Source: Sphaerosporella brunnea
Lineage: Eukaryota; Ascomycota; Pezizomycetes; Pezizales; Pyronemataceae
Length of the DNA stretch: 64,000 nt
NCBI GenBank assembly: GCA_008704415.1
Contig: VXIS01000015.1
Location: forward strand, 62,001 to 126,000
Reading direction: 5' to 3'
In this document: positions 45,291 to 55,276 of the stretch, piece after piece
Layout: every line of letters begins with the position of its first letter
Position numbering within the stretch: the stretch's first letter is position 1
Position numbers and translations under genes: made by a program
The notes under the pieces: model-generated
Database searches by the model: none
What the model saw: only the letters and a program-made list of their open reading frames with translations
What the model was told of the DNA's origin: nothing

Positions 45291-47129
45291 ATCACCATCA
45301 ACGCATCGCAAAACAAGGCTTCAGCTACAGCTGCGTCTTTTAGCGAATTCACGACCATACCATACCTATCTCCCACGGTTCACCCTCACAACAGCCAAGC
45401 TGGATCTCGTACCGATAGGCTACAACCGGCGCGAGCCGGCGACCGATGATGGGGCCCCATCGCAGGCAGCATCTCGCAACCCCTCGCGGGTCCCGTCACC
45501 CCAGCGATTCCGTGAGCGGGAAAAGCCCCCACGGGCTCGGAAGGTGGAGCAGAGCCCGCGGGAATTCTGGGGATATTTGATTTCACGCGAGCAGCCGACG
45601 CAGCCCACTCCGCTGTTTCGAAGGCTTTTGGGTGCGATTGCGGATTACGTGGTGAGTGTTGACAGGCCCCATTGTTGGCGGGGTTGTGGCTAAAAATGCG
45701 GGGAAACCCTTAGATCGATAACATGGTGCCCAAGGAGGACCGGTGTCTTACGCCCAAAAAACTCGCGGCTTTCTACAAAGATGTCGGAGGAGATCTCGAT
45801 GGTGCGTAATTTTGATCCGCAAATGAAAGAGCATACTTTGACGGTTGTTTAGAACTGTTTCTTGGGACACCCGTTGCGAAGCTGTCGGATATCTATTCAA
45901 CCCTAGGCTGCGCACATTCCCTGCAGCCTGTGCCTGGAGATGATTTCCTGCCGCCTTCAATACCCGCACTAAGCCCACGAGGATTTGCGATATGGCAGAC
46001 GATCCAATTGCTCTTGGATCCTGAGGAGCACGTGCCTTACATTCAGGCTGCGGTCAAGAAGTTTGATCTTCGGGACCCAGAGACCGGTGAGCTGTTCCCG
46101 AAGGAGATACCAACCGAAGCGTTTCCCCGTCAGACGGACGTGGAAACGGAGCGGTGGCACGATGAGGCCTTCGCGCGCAAGAATGCGGAAAAGAAAAAGA
46201 AGGAGCTGGAAGAGAAGGCAAAGGCTGCTGCTGCTGCTGCCGCTGCCGCCGCCGCCGCCAGCGTGCACACTGCTGCTGCACCGCCACCAGTAGTGGAAAG
46301 TGAAGGGGAGGAGTGGGCATATCGCCCGAGAAGAAGACATCGACATCGCCACACGGCTTATGAGGATCCCGTTATCTATTCACGAAGCGCCCCAGGGAGC
46401 GGTCCGGAACGGTCATCACATCGACACGGGTCGCGCAGTCACAAGCATCACCATTCCTACTCCGATCCATACGGCACAGGAATTGTGGTGGAAACTCCCG
46501 TCACAAGCGATATCGACGAGGAAATCTACGCACCTCGACGATCTAGACACACAAGTCATTCGCGATCACAGCGCCGCCATGGACACAGCTCAAGTCGTTC
46601 CAGACATCCCTCACGGGAGCACATTAGGGGTTATACGTATGGAAGCGGCGACGCTGTGACGATCGATCCGTACGCACCAGTATCCGCCGAACCCCCGGCC
46701 ACCTACATCCGGCCGTCGGAGTCGCATCTGCATGGATTCCACAGCGTGCCCACCATGCAGTACCATACGCCCACGCCGCAAGCCACAGAGGATGACTTAC
46801 GGAGTCGCTTCCTCCGGCATCGCAGTTCTTCACCTCCTTCGCGCGCACCGTTGGGTGGTGGTGGAGGCGGACCACCCCGCAGCCACCTCTACTACGACGA
46901 GTACGACTCACCACCGCCAGCAGGGGAGCCGTATTACGCGGACGACGATGTGATCGCAGCACAGGAGGCAGAGCTAGAAGAGCACCGACGAGGCATGGAG
47001 CGAGAAGAGCGACGAAGACGAAGAAGAGAGAAGGAGGGGGGTCACACGTACATCCACGCACACGGACCCGATGTCTGGGCAGGAGAGAGCCGACACCGGA
47101 AGTCTACAGCGGGGGTTTATTATGCGTAG
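45291..47129 (+). CDS. DUF7514 domain protein, 5' end unresolved
   Basis: Fungal protein of unknown function with a DUF7514 domain, judged from memory of the family. Exons: an open frame ending at 45651, then 45714-45801 and 45853-47129, all joining in phase with GT-AG introns. The domain runs from REFWGYLISREQPTQPTPLF through LLGAIADYVIDNMVPKEDRC, KLAAFYKDVGGDLDELFLG, GCAHSLQPVPGDDFLPPSIP to LLDPEEHVPYIQAAVKKFDL. It is followed by a charged helix (RKNAEKKKKELEEKAK), a polyalanine run, then a long disordered His/Arg/Ser/Tyr-rich tail and a final coiled stretch of Glu/Arg (EELEEHRRGMEREERRRRRR-like). I found no ATG in frame in exon 1, so the real start lies in a further upstream exon; 45291 is only roughly where the open frame begins. 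Confidence 0.75.
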
Positions 47130-47283
47130 CGGGTTGTTTTTGAGCGATGGCATACCATTTTTACTTACGTTTGAGCTATGACTGATGCCTGTTTCATTTT
47201 TCCTTCGTGAGCTTTTTTTTTTCTTTATCTGCGTTTTTTTTTTCTTTATCTGCGTTTTTTTTTGCGAGCGATGGCTTTTTGTT

Positions 47284-47325
47284 GATCTCGTAAACCAGCT
47301 TTATGCTGCGGCTGTTTACGAGATC
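47284..47325. repeat. Perfect 12-bp inverted repeat
   Basis: gatctcgtaaac at 47284-47295 pairs with gtttacgagatc at 47314-47325, loop of 18 bases. It lies 150 bases 3' of the DUF7514 stop and could form a hairpin in the 3' UTR. Confidence 0.75.
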
Positions 47326-47551
47326 AGCTTTTTGTATCTAGATCTACCTGTTCCACCTTTTTCCGGGCGGGGTTTGTTTCTTGTCGCAATGCACGGGTGC
47401 TTGCTCTGCCGCCATCACATCCAAGTACCGAGTACTCTACTTTATATCATTACCATGCGAGTTGGCACCGACGTCGACCCCAACGGCATGAACAGGCGAG
47501 GACGACGACGACGCTTTCGGGCCGGCCGGGTCCTTTGCTCCAGTCGCTCTC

Positions 47552-47628
47552 CGGTCTAACACTTAGAGGTAGGTGGCCGGAGCATGGTGACAAGCCGCCG
47601 CAACCGACTGCCTCTAAGTGTTAGACCG
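47552..47628. repeat. Perfect 18-bp inverted repeat
   Basis: cggtctaacacttagagg at 47552-47569 pairs exactly with its inverse at 47611-47628, separated by 41 bases. This could be the ends of a tiny (77-bp) inverted-repeat element or a cruciform. No target duplication is obvious. Confidence 0.8.
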
Positions 47629-48073
47629 AAGACCCGCCCGCCGGAAACATGCGTTTCGGTGTGTCACGCGGCGCTCCGGCTCCGGCTTGGTCGCACAAGG
47701 CGGAGATCCAGAATCCCAGATGTATCCAGATTGCGATGCGTTGCCGTTGGCGGTAGGTGCTGCGGATCGAGGGTCTCCGGCGCTATCTCGCGCTGAAGCG
47801 CAGTGAAGTTTGTGGTCGAGTGGTGGCGGCAGTGGTGGCGGTGGAGCCCGGCGATAAGCGGTCTACGGAAACAGGTCACGACTCTGTTGTATGGGACGTC
47901 GATGTCAGCGACGGGTAGCCAGTGATAAAATCCACCCCCCCACCCTCCTCCGCCACCTCCCTCTCCCCTTCCCCCTCCTCCTCCTCCTCCTCCTACTTCT
48001 CCTTCACCTTCGTCCCTTGTTTCTACACCTGATACTGCTATCACACAGCTATATCACCACAGTAAACATACCC

Positions 48074-49374
48074 ATGGCTACGGCACTCCGCCTCACCTCC
48101 CGCCGCTTGCTGCAGCCACGAGCTCTCGCCCGCTTCCAGTCTACCCTGACCGTCCCTGGCACAGCTGCTACTCCTCCACCCCCACAGAAAGAGACCGATG
48201 CGCCGCTGTCCCGACTCCCCACCAGCTCGCTGGTGCGGGCTCTGATGCTCCATCAAATCACCAGCCGGCCATCTTTGCTATCTCTCGGCAGCAAAGTCAT
48301 GCTGAAAACCGCCGACAGGATCGACAGCCTTGCACCCTTGAAGTGGGTGGTCGACAAGAGCTTCTACGTATTTGGCCTTCTCCACCTCGTCCCTTCGTTC
48401 TCTGACATCTAACTATGCTATAGGCCCACTTCTGTGCTGGCTCCACACCCGCAGAAATCGCGACCACTATGTCTTACCTCCGCTCCCTGGGTTACTCCGG
48501 CATTATCCTCAACTACGCGCGTGAAGTCGAACATGCCGTGAATGCCTCCACCGCCGCGGGGCTCTCCGAGATTGCACAGTGGCGCGAGGGCCAGCTCCGG
48601 ACGATCGCACTCACGTCTCCGGGCGATTTCGTCGCCATGAAACTCTCGGGCGCCGGCTCGCTGTGTCTCCCGTTGTTGGAAGCTCAGAGGCCTTGTACGG
48701 ATGTTTCCGAGCTCATCGCGGCGCTGGACGAGATTTGTGCTGCCGCTGCTGAGAGGGGGGTGGGCTTGCTGGTGGATGCCGAGCAGGCGGCCCTACAGCA
48801 GGGAGTCGATAAGTGGACCCTGCATTACATGCGGAAGTTTAACACCGGTAGAAAAGCCGTGGTCTACAACACTTACCAGATGTACTTGAAGCGAAGCACT
48901 GGGGTGTTGGAGGCGCACTTAAAGCAGGCATCTCAAGAAGGTTGGAGACTGGGAGTGAAGCTGGTTCGCGGAGCATATCTACACACCGATCCCAGGGAGC
49001 TGATTCATGATACGAAGGCGCATACTGATGCTGCCTATGACGAGGCGGCGGATATGTTGATCAAGAACGGCGTGGATACGGTTGTGGCCAGCCACAACAA
49101 AGAGAGTGTTACCAAGGCACTCCACGCGGCGAGAGGAAGGGAGAAGGACGGAATGCTGGTGTTTGCGCAGCTGATGGGAATGGCAGATGACTTGAGTCTA
49201 AGCCTAGTCGGCAGGGCGCAGGTGCTGAAGTATGCGGTGTGGGGAAGCACGGGAGAGTGCGTTAAGTATCTCCTTAGACGCGCGGAGGAGAACAGGGAGG
49301 CTGTTGGACGGAGCGAGGAGAGCTACTGCGCTGTGGTCAACGAGTTGAAGAGGAGATTTGGGATGAGTGCTTGA
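48074..49374 (+). CDS. PUT1: Proline dehydrogenase, mitochondrial
   Basis: FAD enzyme of the mitochondrial inner membrane that oxidises proline to pyrroline-5-carboxylate, the first step of proline catabolism. Two exons, 48074-48367 and 48424-49374, join in frame with GTATTT donor and TAG acceptor, giving 414 residues, somewhat shorter than many fungal orthologues. The N-terminus (TALRLTSRRLLQPRALARF) is Arg/Leu/Ser-rich without acids, as expected for a mitochondrial presequence. The PRODH barrel shows GRKAVVYNTYQMYLK, the LGVKLVRGAYLHTDPR strand and the C-terminal substrate-binding YLLRRAEENREAVGR motif with its paired arginines. The ATG at 48074 was chosen because it begins the presequence; longer upstream frames are Pro-rich 5' UTR sequence. 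Confidence 0.93.
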
Positions 49375-49427
49375 GGGTATTGTGGGAGCGGCTTTTCGAG
49401 ATTCGAATTGTATACCTCGGCGAGCAT

Positions 49428-49725
49428 ATTCGGTGGCGTTTGCGTTTTGGTTCGATTCACTTAGACACCTCAGCGGACTTCACACGGGGCTACAACTTAC
49501 TCTCACTGATACACCTCGGCGGAGCTGCTGGTTGGCATACATTGTTACCGGCGTTTGTTTGTTTGGTTGGGCTTTGGCGGCGTTTCACTGATACACCTCG
49601 GCGGACTTCACACGGGGATGCACACTCTCTCACTTATACACCTCGGCGGAGCTGCTGGTCATTTGCACTGGCGTTTGGTTTTGAACAAGGGCGTTTCACT
49701 TATATACACCTCAGCGGAGTTTTTT
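49428..49725 (+). repeat. Duplicated repeat block 3' of PUT1 (acacctcggcgga motif)
   Basis: The motif acacctcggcgga (or cagcgga) recurs five times. Two alternating units can be seen. One continues cttcacacgggg and the other gctgctggt followed by ggcgtttg. The pair occurs twice in tandem, ending in a fifth motif near 49706. It lies immediately downstream of the PUT1 stop, so it may be transcribed as 3' UTR. Confidence 0.75.
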
Positions 49726-50315
49726 GTATCCTTGATATTGGCGGATCGGTTGTTGGTAAATTGTCATAGTTGTATAGACATAGTGATACCTTGTGAAAAC
49801 GGCTTGCCTGAGGGAATCCTGATGCGTGATTCGCATTTTGGGTTAGCTGGTACTACCAAAGTACGGCCGAATCAGGTATGCTCCGGTCCTCCGCAATCAC
49901 GTCAATTGATGGTCTTTCTGGCGCTATCCGTTAGGCTGGCCGGTGGTCTGAATTCCGAATTCCACTCACTTGCAATCGCAAATGGGCCGTCACCGGTGCG
50001 AATGTGTACGTATTCTGCAGCTTGGTCAAAAGATTGTCCACCGGAGTCGAAGTGAAGCGACTCTTGAGTGGTAACTAGAAAGTACGTATCTACCCTGATA
50101 TTCAGGCGGTGCATTCCTTGCGAAAAATACGTGTAAAAAATGCCAGCCGGGGTCCTTGCAACTCCGAAAGTTCCGGCGGGGCATGGTGTCGACGGGAGCT
50201 TTTGTGGTGCTGTACTAGCTCTTAACTCACTCTCACCCCGCAATCCGAAGGTATATAGAGCAATCCCCCACTCGACATCAATTCCCACCCCAGCCCGCAC
50301 CAAACATACAAAACA
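49726..50315. other. Intergenic spacer and 5' region of the PLP-enzyme gene
   Basis: No gene seen. A tatatag sequence at 50252-50258, about 60 bases before the start codon at 50316, is a possible TATA-like element; this is weak. Confidence 0.4.
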
Positions 50316-51491
50316 ATGTCGCAGCTCCCCGCCTCCCTCGCAAACCTCAACCTCGCCCCCGCCACGCTGGCGGTGCACGCCGACGAGCACCTCACCAGCA
50401 GCACGGACATCGCACCACCACTCCACGTTTCGACAACCTTCCGCTATGCCTCCCAGCCGGAAGACCTGATCCCCTTTACGTCACCGACCGTCGACTCTCC
50501 GCCGCTGCCCTACATCTACAGCCGGCTCTCGGCGCCCTCCACAAACCGGCTCGAAACCGTGCTCTCCTCGTTGATAGGGGCAGAGACGGTAGTGTACCCC
50601 TCGGGCCTCGCCGCCTTCCACGCGCTGCTCACACACGTGAATCCGAAGCGGCTGTTGATCACCGATGGCTACCACGGGTGCCACAATACGGCCAAGATCA
50701 TTTCGCGGCTGAGTGGGATGGAGGTGGTTCCGCTATCTACGGAGCCGAAAGAGGGAGATTTGGTGCATCTTGAGACGCCGCTGAATCCCACCGGCGAGGC
50801 TCTCAGCATCCAGGAACTTGCCGAGAAAGCGCATAAGGCGGGAGCGAAGCTGAGCGTCGACTCTACCCTCGCCCCACCGCCGCTTCAAGACCCGTTCGCC
50901 CACGGCGCTGACTTTGTCATGCACTCAGGCACCAAGTATTTCGGCGGCCACTCGGACATGTTGGCCGGGACTTTGAGTGTGAAGAGTCTTGAAGAGGCGC
51001 TGGTCCTGCGCGCAGATCGTATGTACCTCGGCGCGATTATGGGGAATATGGAAGCGTGGCTGGGGCTGCGCAGCGTTAAAACCCTTGAGCTGCGAGTGTC
51101 CAGGCAGAGTTCCAATGCCACGGCGCTGGCGGGGTGGCTACACTCCGAGCTGCAGAAAGACGACGACAATATCGTGAAGAAAGTCGTTGGGAAAGTCACG
51201 CATGCGAGCTTGCAGAGTGAGGAGTGGATAAAGGGGCAGATGCCCGGCGGGTTTAGCCCGGTGTTTAGTGTGTGGCTCAAGAACGCAGTAATGGCCAAGA
51301 CCCTGCCGAGTATGCTGAGGCTGTGGGGCCATGCTACGAGTCTGGGCGGCGTGGAGAGTCTGATTGAGTGGAGGTCGATGACGGATGCGGGGTGCGATAG
51401 GAGCTTGTTGAGACTCAGTGTGGGTGTGGAGAATGTCGAGGATTTGAAGGGTGATTTGTTGCGCGGATTTGAGGCGGTTGTGGGGTTGTAG
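50316..51491 (+). CDS. Cystathionine gamma-synthase-family PLP enzyme
   Basis: Cys/Met-metabolism PLP-dependent lyase/transferase, probably cytosolic. Single exon, 391 residues, full family length. Landmarks: APPLHVSTTFRYA and YIYSRLSAPSTNRLE (phosphate and substrate region), GAETVVYPSGLAAFHALL (PLP phosphate-binding turn), DGYHGCHNT, LETPLNPTGE, LSVDSTLAPP (the Asp that contacts the PLP ring), and HSGTKYFGGHSDMLAG, in which Lys at about residue 207 should form the Schiff base. GVENVEDLKGDL near the end is the conserved C-terminal family motif. The sequence does not decide between cystathionine gamma-synthase, beta-lyase or a related O-acylhomoserine enzyme. Confidence 0.9.
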   Translation: MSQLPASLANLNLAPATLAVHADEHLTSSTDIAPPLHVSTTFRYASQPEDLIPFTSPTVDSPPLPYIYSRLSAPSTNRLETVLSSLIGAETVVYPSGLAAFHALLTHVNPKRLLITDGYHGCHNTAKIISRLSGMEVVPLSTEPKEGDLVHLETPLNPTGEALSIQELAEKAHKAGAKLSVDSTLAPPPLQDPFAHGADFVMHSGTKYFGGHSDMLAGTLSVKSLEEALVLRADRMYLGAIMGNMEAWLGLRSVKTLELRVSRQSSNATALAGWLHSELQKDDDNIVKKVVGKVTHASLQSEEWIKGQMPGGFSPVFSVWLKNAVMAKTLPSMLRLWGHATSLGGVESLIEWRSMTDAGCDRSLLRLSVGVENVEDLKGDLLRGFEAVVGL

Positions 51492-52445
51492 ATTTGCGTA
51501 GAGGTTTGGTATTGCGTAGACGGGGTGTTTAGATGTGATTATGGACTTGATTAAAACTACATACCTGTTTTGAAAACTACAGTCTCTACGTCGGCGGAGT
51601 TATCTCACCCCACACCGAGTGACGCAACATGATATCTACTGTAGCGCCAGCGTTTCTTTCCCATCGATTGGCAACTACCAGTGCAGCTCCCAAAACAATC
51701 CAGGCTAGCTGTTTTCTCCCTTCTTCTTCATCATCGATCGACGAGAGCTAGCCGGCACCAGCTGGATCTTTGCTAACATTCTCCTCGAGGGAATGTGGGG
51801 GAGGTTGGAAGTTAATTGCTGCGGGGCTGGGAGAATGGGTTTTGTATGTGCAGTGTTTGGGGTCCGGGAGTGGAGTAGGTAGTTGGTGTAGCTGTAGTTG
51901 TGATTAGTGAGGCAAATGGGCTTGGGGGTCGCCCTGAAGACGGCCACGGTGTTAGAGCCCCTGTGAAGCGTTGTAGGAGGAAAAACAAACATAGACTCGA
52001 ACCTGAAAAGGTGATTTAACAAGAGCAAGTATTCAGTCTTTGGCCCCCCCCCCCCCCCCAATGTTTTGTCTACCTACCCCTAGGTACCTACATACCTACC
52101 TAGATAGGTACTTAGTTACTGGCAAGGCTCGTAATGTAAACAACCTGAGGTTTCTGACCGCACTCTTCGCACCAGAAACTCACGGTCGGTCTGAGTGAGA
52201 CCCCTCCCCTATTGGGAAAGAAATGGGGGTGCACTATCGGCCGTCACGATGGCGATGGCCGACATCGTAATTTGGATTTTTTTTTTTTTTTTTTTTCTGA
52301 ATGCCTACTTACTCATTACGACGAGATTGCTACGGAAGGCCCCTGTGCCAACGACCATCAGGTATATTGTTCGAAGCAAACCTTTTTGTCAAAAAAAAAA
52401 ACAAGACGCCTGCCAGAGGTAGAGGAAACCAATCCGTTGATGATT

Positions 52446-52492
<47 letters not shown>

Positions 52493-53760
52493 CAAAGTGG
52501 GTTGGATGGATTGAACAGTTTCGAATTCAGGACTCCGAAATCAAGCTTTCGGTGAAGCCCAACGTGGCCAACCGGTAGGAGACTGTGCTTTCATATTACA
52601 GTCGACTCGCTCTATATATATATAAGGATCGGCTCCGGGCCGTAGTCTTAATCCTGGATCGTAGGAATCAAGAGGTTGATCCATTTGGGCCTTAGAAACT
52701 TACGCAGAGAACATTGTGTACAACGATACCGCTGCGCATTGGATAAGATCCAATTGGTTTTCCCGGAGTTGTGCGGATCCCTCAAAGAGCGAATGGTTTG
52801 AGTGCAAACCCACCCAGGCGGGGGTGAAGATTTTTTTTTTTGTAAGGCCACAAAAATGTTCCACGTTCAACAGTTTTAGGTGAACATCAAGCCCGGATCG
52901 CTCAGAACCACTCTTCCAACCTGTACATTATGGGTTCTTTAAAGTGGTCCTCTCAAAATTCCAAGCTTGCGGCGGCGACCTGCGGTGAGCCCCGACTTGA
53001 GCAACAATGGGTGTATGAGCCACCCCCGGAGACACCACAGTCGCCGCGTGAACCGCTGAACTTGGGGGATTGAGGTCTGAAGAACATTACTATTTACCGA
53101 AACCAGTGCCGCTGGCAGTTTGTGTTGTGGGGCACCCAATTTATTGGTCTGATCCATAAGGACCAGAAACCGGCTAGATACGATCCAGGGGATTCTTGTG
53201 TAGGGCGTTCTTATTGCCCATACCTTTTGGAAGGGACCTCCGGAACGTGGTATTATAAGCGGGTTGTCCTTACACCGGGTATTTTTGTAGAGGGAGTCGA
53301 CTGCACCGCTATGTAGAGTGCTGCTGTAGACGCACAGATTATGGCCTAGCATACGATGCCTTGATATGCAGCGGTCTAAAAGTGATACAGATAAATTTTC
53401 TTCATGCCTGACGTTTCCTTCTCAAGATGCAGGACTTTTGGCGGCGTTTTGGAAGTGAAAACACTCGGTGGCGCGATTCGGCAAACCTCTATGGAACAAG
53501 CGTTTACCGTGATACTTCATTGCCCAGGGTACCAAAAAGGCTGTCTTGATGTCTGAGCGTTGTCAAAATTATGGAAAGGCACGGTCTCGGGTTTGGTTGA
53601 AAATTCGAAGGCTTGCCTCTAGTCCGGCCGAGGCCTTGATAGATCTGTGTGTTGGGCTATCACTAGCAGATTCACACATTCACATTCACACTCCAGTTCC
53701 AGGGATTTCGAGGGCTACATTGGACGACCTCCTTTGCACAGCCTCCTGGCAATTTTCCTG
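51492..53760. other. Intergenic region with long poly(T)
   Basis: No supported gene. It contains short cctaggtacctac-type repeats at about 52070-52110, a T run at 52277-52296, a run of 43 T at 52450-52492 and a tatata tract at 52613-52622. A segment from about 52565 (gtggccaaccggtaggagac) has a tRNA A-box flavour and may be a decayed SINE, without proof. Confidence 0.45.
52450..52492. repeat. Poly(T) tract, 43 bases
   Basis: Uninterrupted T run read directly. Confidence 0.9.
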
Positions 53761-54252
53761 ATGACGGCCATGAGAGCCTGGGTCCGCCGTGGACTGATCG
53801 TGGAACCGACTGCCAAGCGTGTTCTGGATGGATACGAAATGGATTGGCTGGCTCGCCAAATTGCAACGGATCACCACTTCTGGACGTCGAGCAGCGAGGA
53901 ATCAAGTACCGATGACGAAGTCAAGGACGAGGTCAAGGACGGACCTGGTACCGCTGGCCACGGTAATGGCGGGTATTTGATTCCAGAATCTCCCGTGAGC
54001 TGGCCAATGGCATTACATGGAGAATGGGCCACTGGCTCTGAAGTGCACGGTGGGAAAGCACAAAAAGCTATGAAAATTAGACAACGATTGGGGTATCTTA
54101 TCCGACGGACCGGCCCTGCGTCCACTCCAGCCATATCAGTCGCAAGTGCCATTAGCACAGTCATGGACAAATTCTCGATTGTACCTCTGGAATCGCCATC
54201 GGATGAGTACATAGGTGTCCTCAACCATACCGCGCCCAGCCTCCTTAGATAG
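53761..54252 (+). CDS. Hypothetical protein, 163 residues
   Basis: Intact frame from ATG at 53761 with ordinary amino-acid composition (MTAMRAWVRRGLIVEPTAKR, YEMDWLARQIATDHHFW, an acidic Ser/Asp/Glu stretch, then ISVASAISTVMDKFSIVPLE). I do not recognise the family. The frame is open upstream of the ATG for some distance, so an earlier start or exon is possible. Its stop lies 17 bases before the first 103-bp direct repeat, whose second copy sits beyond the 5' end of the ankyrin pseudogene. Confidence 0.4.
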   Translation: MTAMRAWVRRGLIVEPTAKRVLDGYEMDWLARQIATDHHFWTSSSEESSTDDEVKDEVKDGPGTAGHGNGGYLIPESPVSWPMALHGEWATGSEVHGGKAQKAMKIRQRLGYLIRRTGPASTPAISVASAISTVMDKFSIVPLESPSDEYIGVLNHTAPSLLR

Positions 54253-54269
54253 TGTTGTCGCCGTCGCAT

Positions 54270-54372
54270 AAGATTCGCCGGTGGCGTCATGTTTCCATAC
54301 ATAGTACGCTTGCTACTTAGAAAAGATTGACTTCGGCGCCGGCAATTCTCATCGTACCGCGAAAATACGGTA
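54270..54372 (+). repeat. 103-bp direct repeat, copy 1
   Basis: Starts aagattcgccgg and ends aatacggta. It is the same length as copy 2 at 57906-58008 and differs at about 7 positions (93% identity by eye). The 3' end contains a short palindrome, taccg...cggta. It lies about 200 bases from the 3' end of the tRNA-Met gene. Confidence 0.9.
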
Positions 54373-54573
54373 CTATCATGTACTTGGTATTGATTATGTG
54401 CACACTATGTTTTGCGGTGAAGTTAGTTTAAGCGGTGCCATTATAAAGCAAAGGCAGTTTCGATCTGCCTAGAGCCCTCAAAGGGCCTATTGAGGCTGGT
54501 GCGTGAGGTAGTTATTTGCAAACTAGATTGTAGGAGGTTTTCTATTATCTCCCAAAAATGGCAAAAAGTTCAA

Positions 54574-54676
54574 TGTCCGGTGTGAGGCTCGAACTCACGA
54601 TCTTCGGATTGCTGCCACTGTGTGGAAGTCATATTGAATATGAGACCGACGCTCTACCAACTGAGCCAACCAGACA
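54574..54676 (-). tRNA. tRNA-Met (CAT), elongator, with intron
   Basis: Reads on the minus strand tgtctgg (acceptor), D-arm ggctcagttggtagagc, anticodon arm tcggt-ctcata, then an intron of about 29 bases, the second anticodon half atccga, variable loop, T-arm gtgagttcgagcctcac and acceptor ccggaca. Acceptor and T stems pair fully apart from one G-T. Anticodon CAT in loop ctcataa with the tcggt/tccga stem fits elongator methionine. The intron sits one base 3' of the anticodon, the eukaryotic nuclear position. Confidence 0.9.
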
Positions 54677-55276
54677 ACTGATTAGTTGTCGGCAGCTAGT
54701 GCTCACTAGGCCCACAGCCCGGGCACACAAGTTTGTGGCAAAGAATTTCAACCATCAAAGGAGAATGGAGAAAACACCGCATCCTCCGTCAGCCGAACAA
54801 ACGCACAGAAGAGGGGAAAAAAAAAAGGATCAATCCATCACGCAATATCATCCACCATCAACATCGTTTTCATGTGCCCCCCCACGCGAAATACACCTCG
54901 ATCTTCAAGTACTCCGAAGTGGGATGCTCAACGTCGCCACCCATCCTGTGGTTGTAGCAAGCTGCTGATTAACGGACTCAAAGGGTTTACCCTGATCATG
55001 GGATTTCATGATAAACCTCATCTTCCGGGCTGGGTGGACGGACACATGAGGTATTATTGCGACAATGTAAGGTGAATCCTTGTGCGCTTCATTGATAGCA
55101 ATATCGTCCAATCTTTCGACTGTTATTGGAACCCAGAACTCCTCGCAGTCCAAGACCAAGCAGCACAAGTCCGTGTTATGTAGCTTGCGGGACAAAAGTT
55201 CAAAAAGCTTGAAAGTATTGGCTACCGACTGCAGTTGGAACGACGTATGGTGACTGACTTCGGAGAACTGTCAAGC

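Larger units (their letters stand above)
47130..48073. other. Intergenic region with hairpins and tandem repeat
   Basis: No gene seen. A T-rich tandem repeat of about 21 bases (ttctttatctgcg plus T run) at 47211-47263 and two perfect inverted repeats (47284-47325 and 47552-47628) are described separately. A CT-rich tract (47937-47998) precedes PUT1 and may be part of its promoter. Confidence 0.5.
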
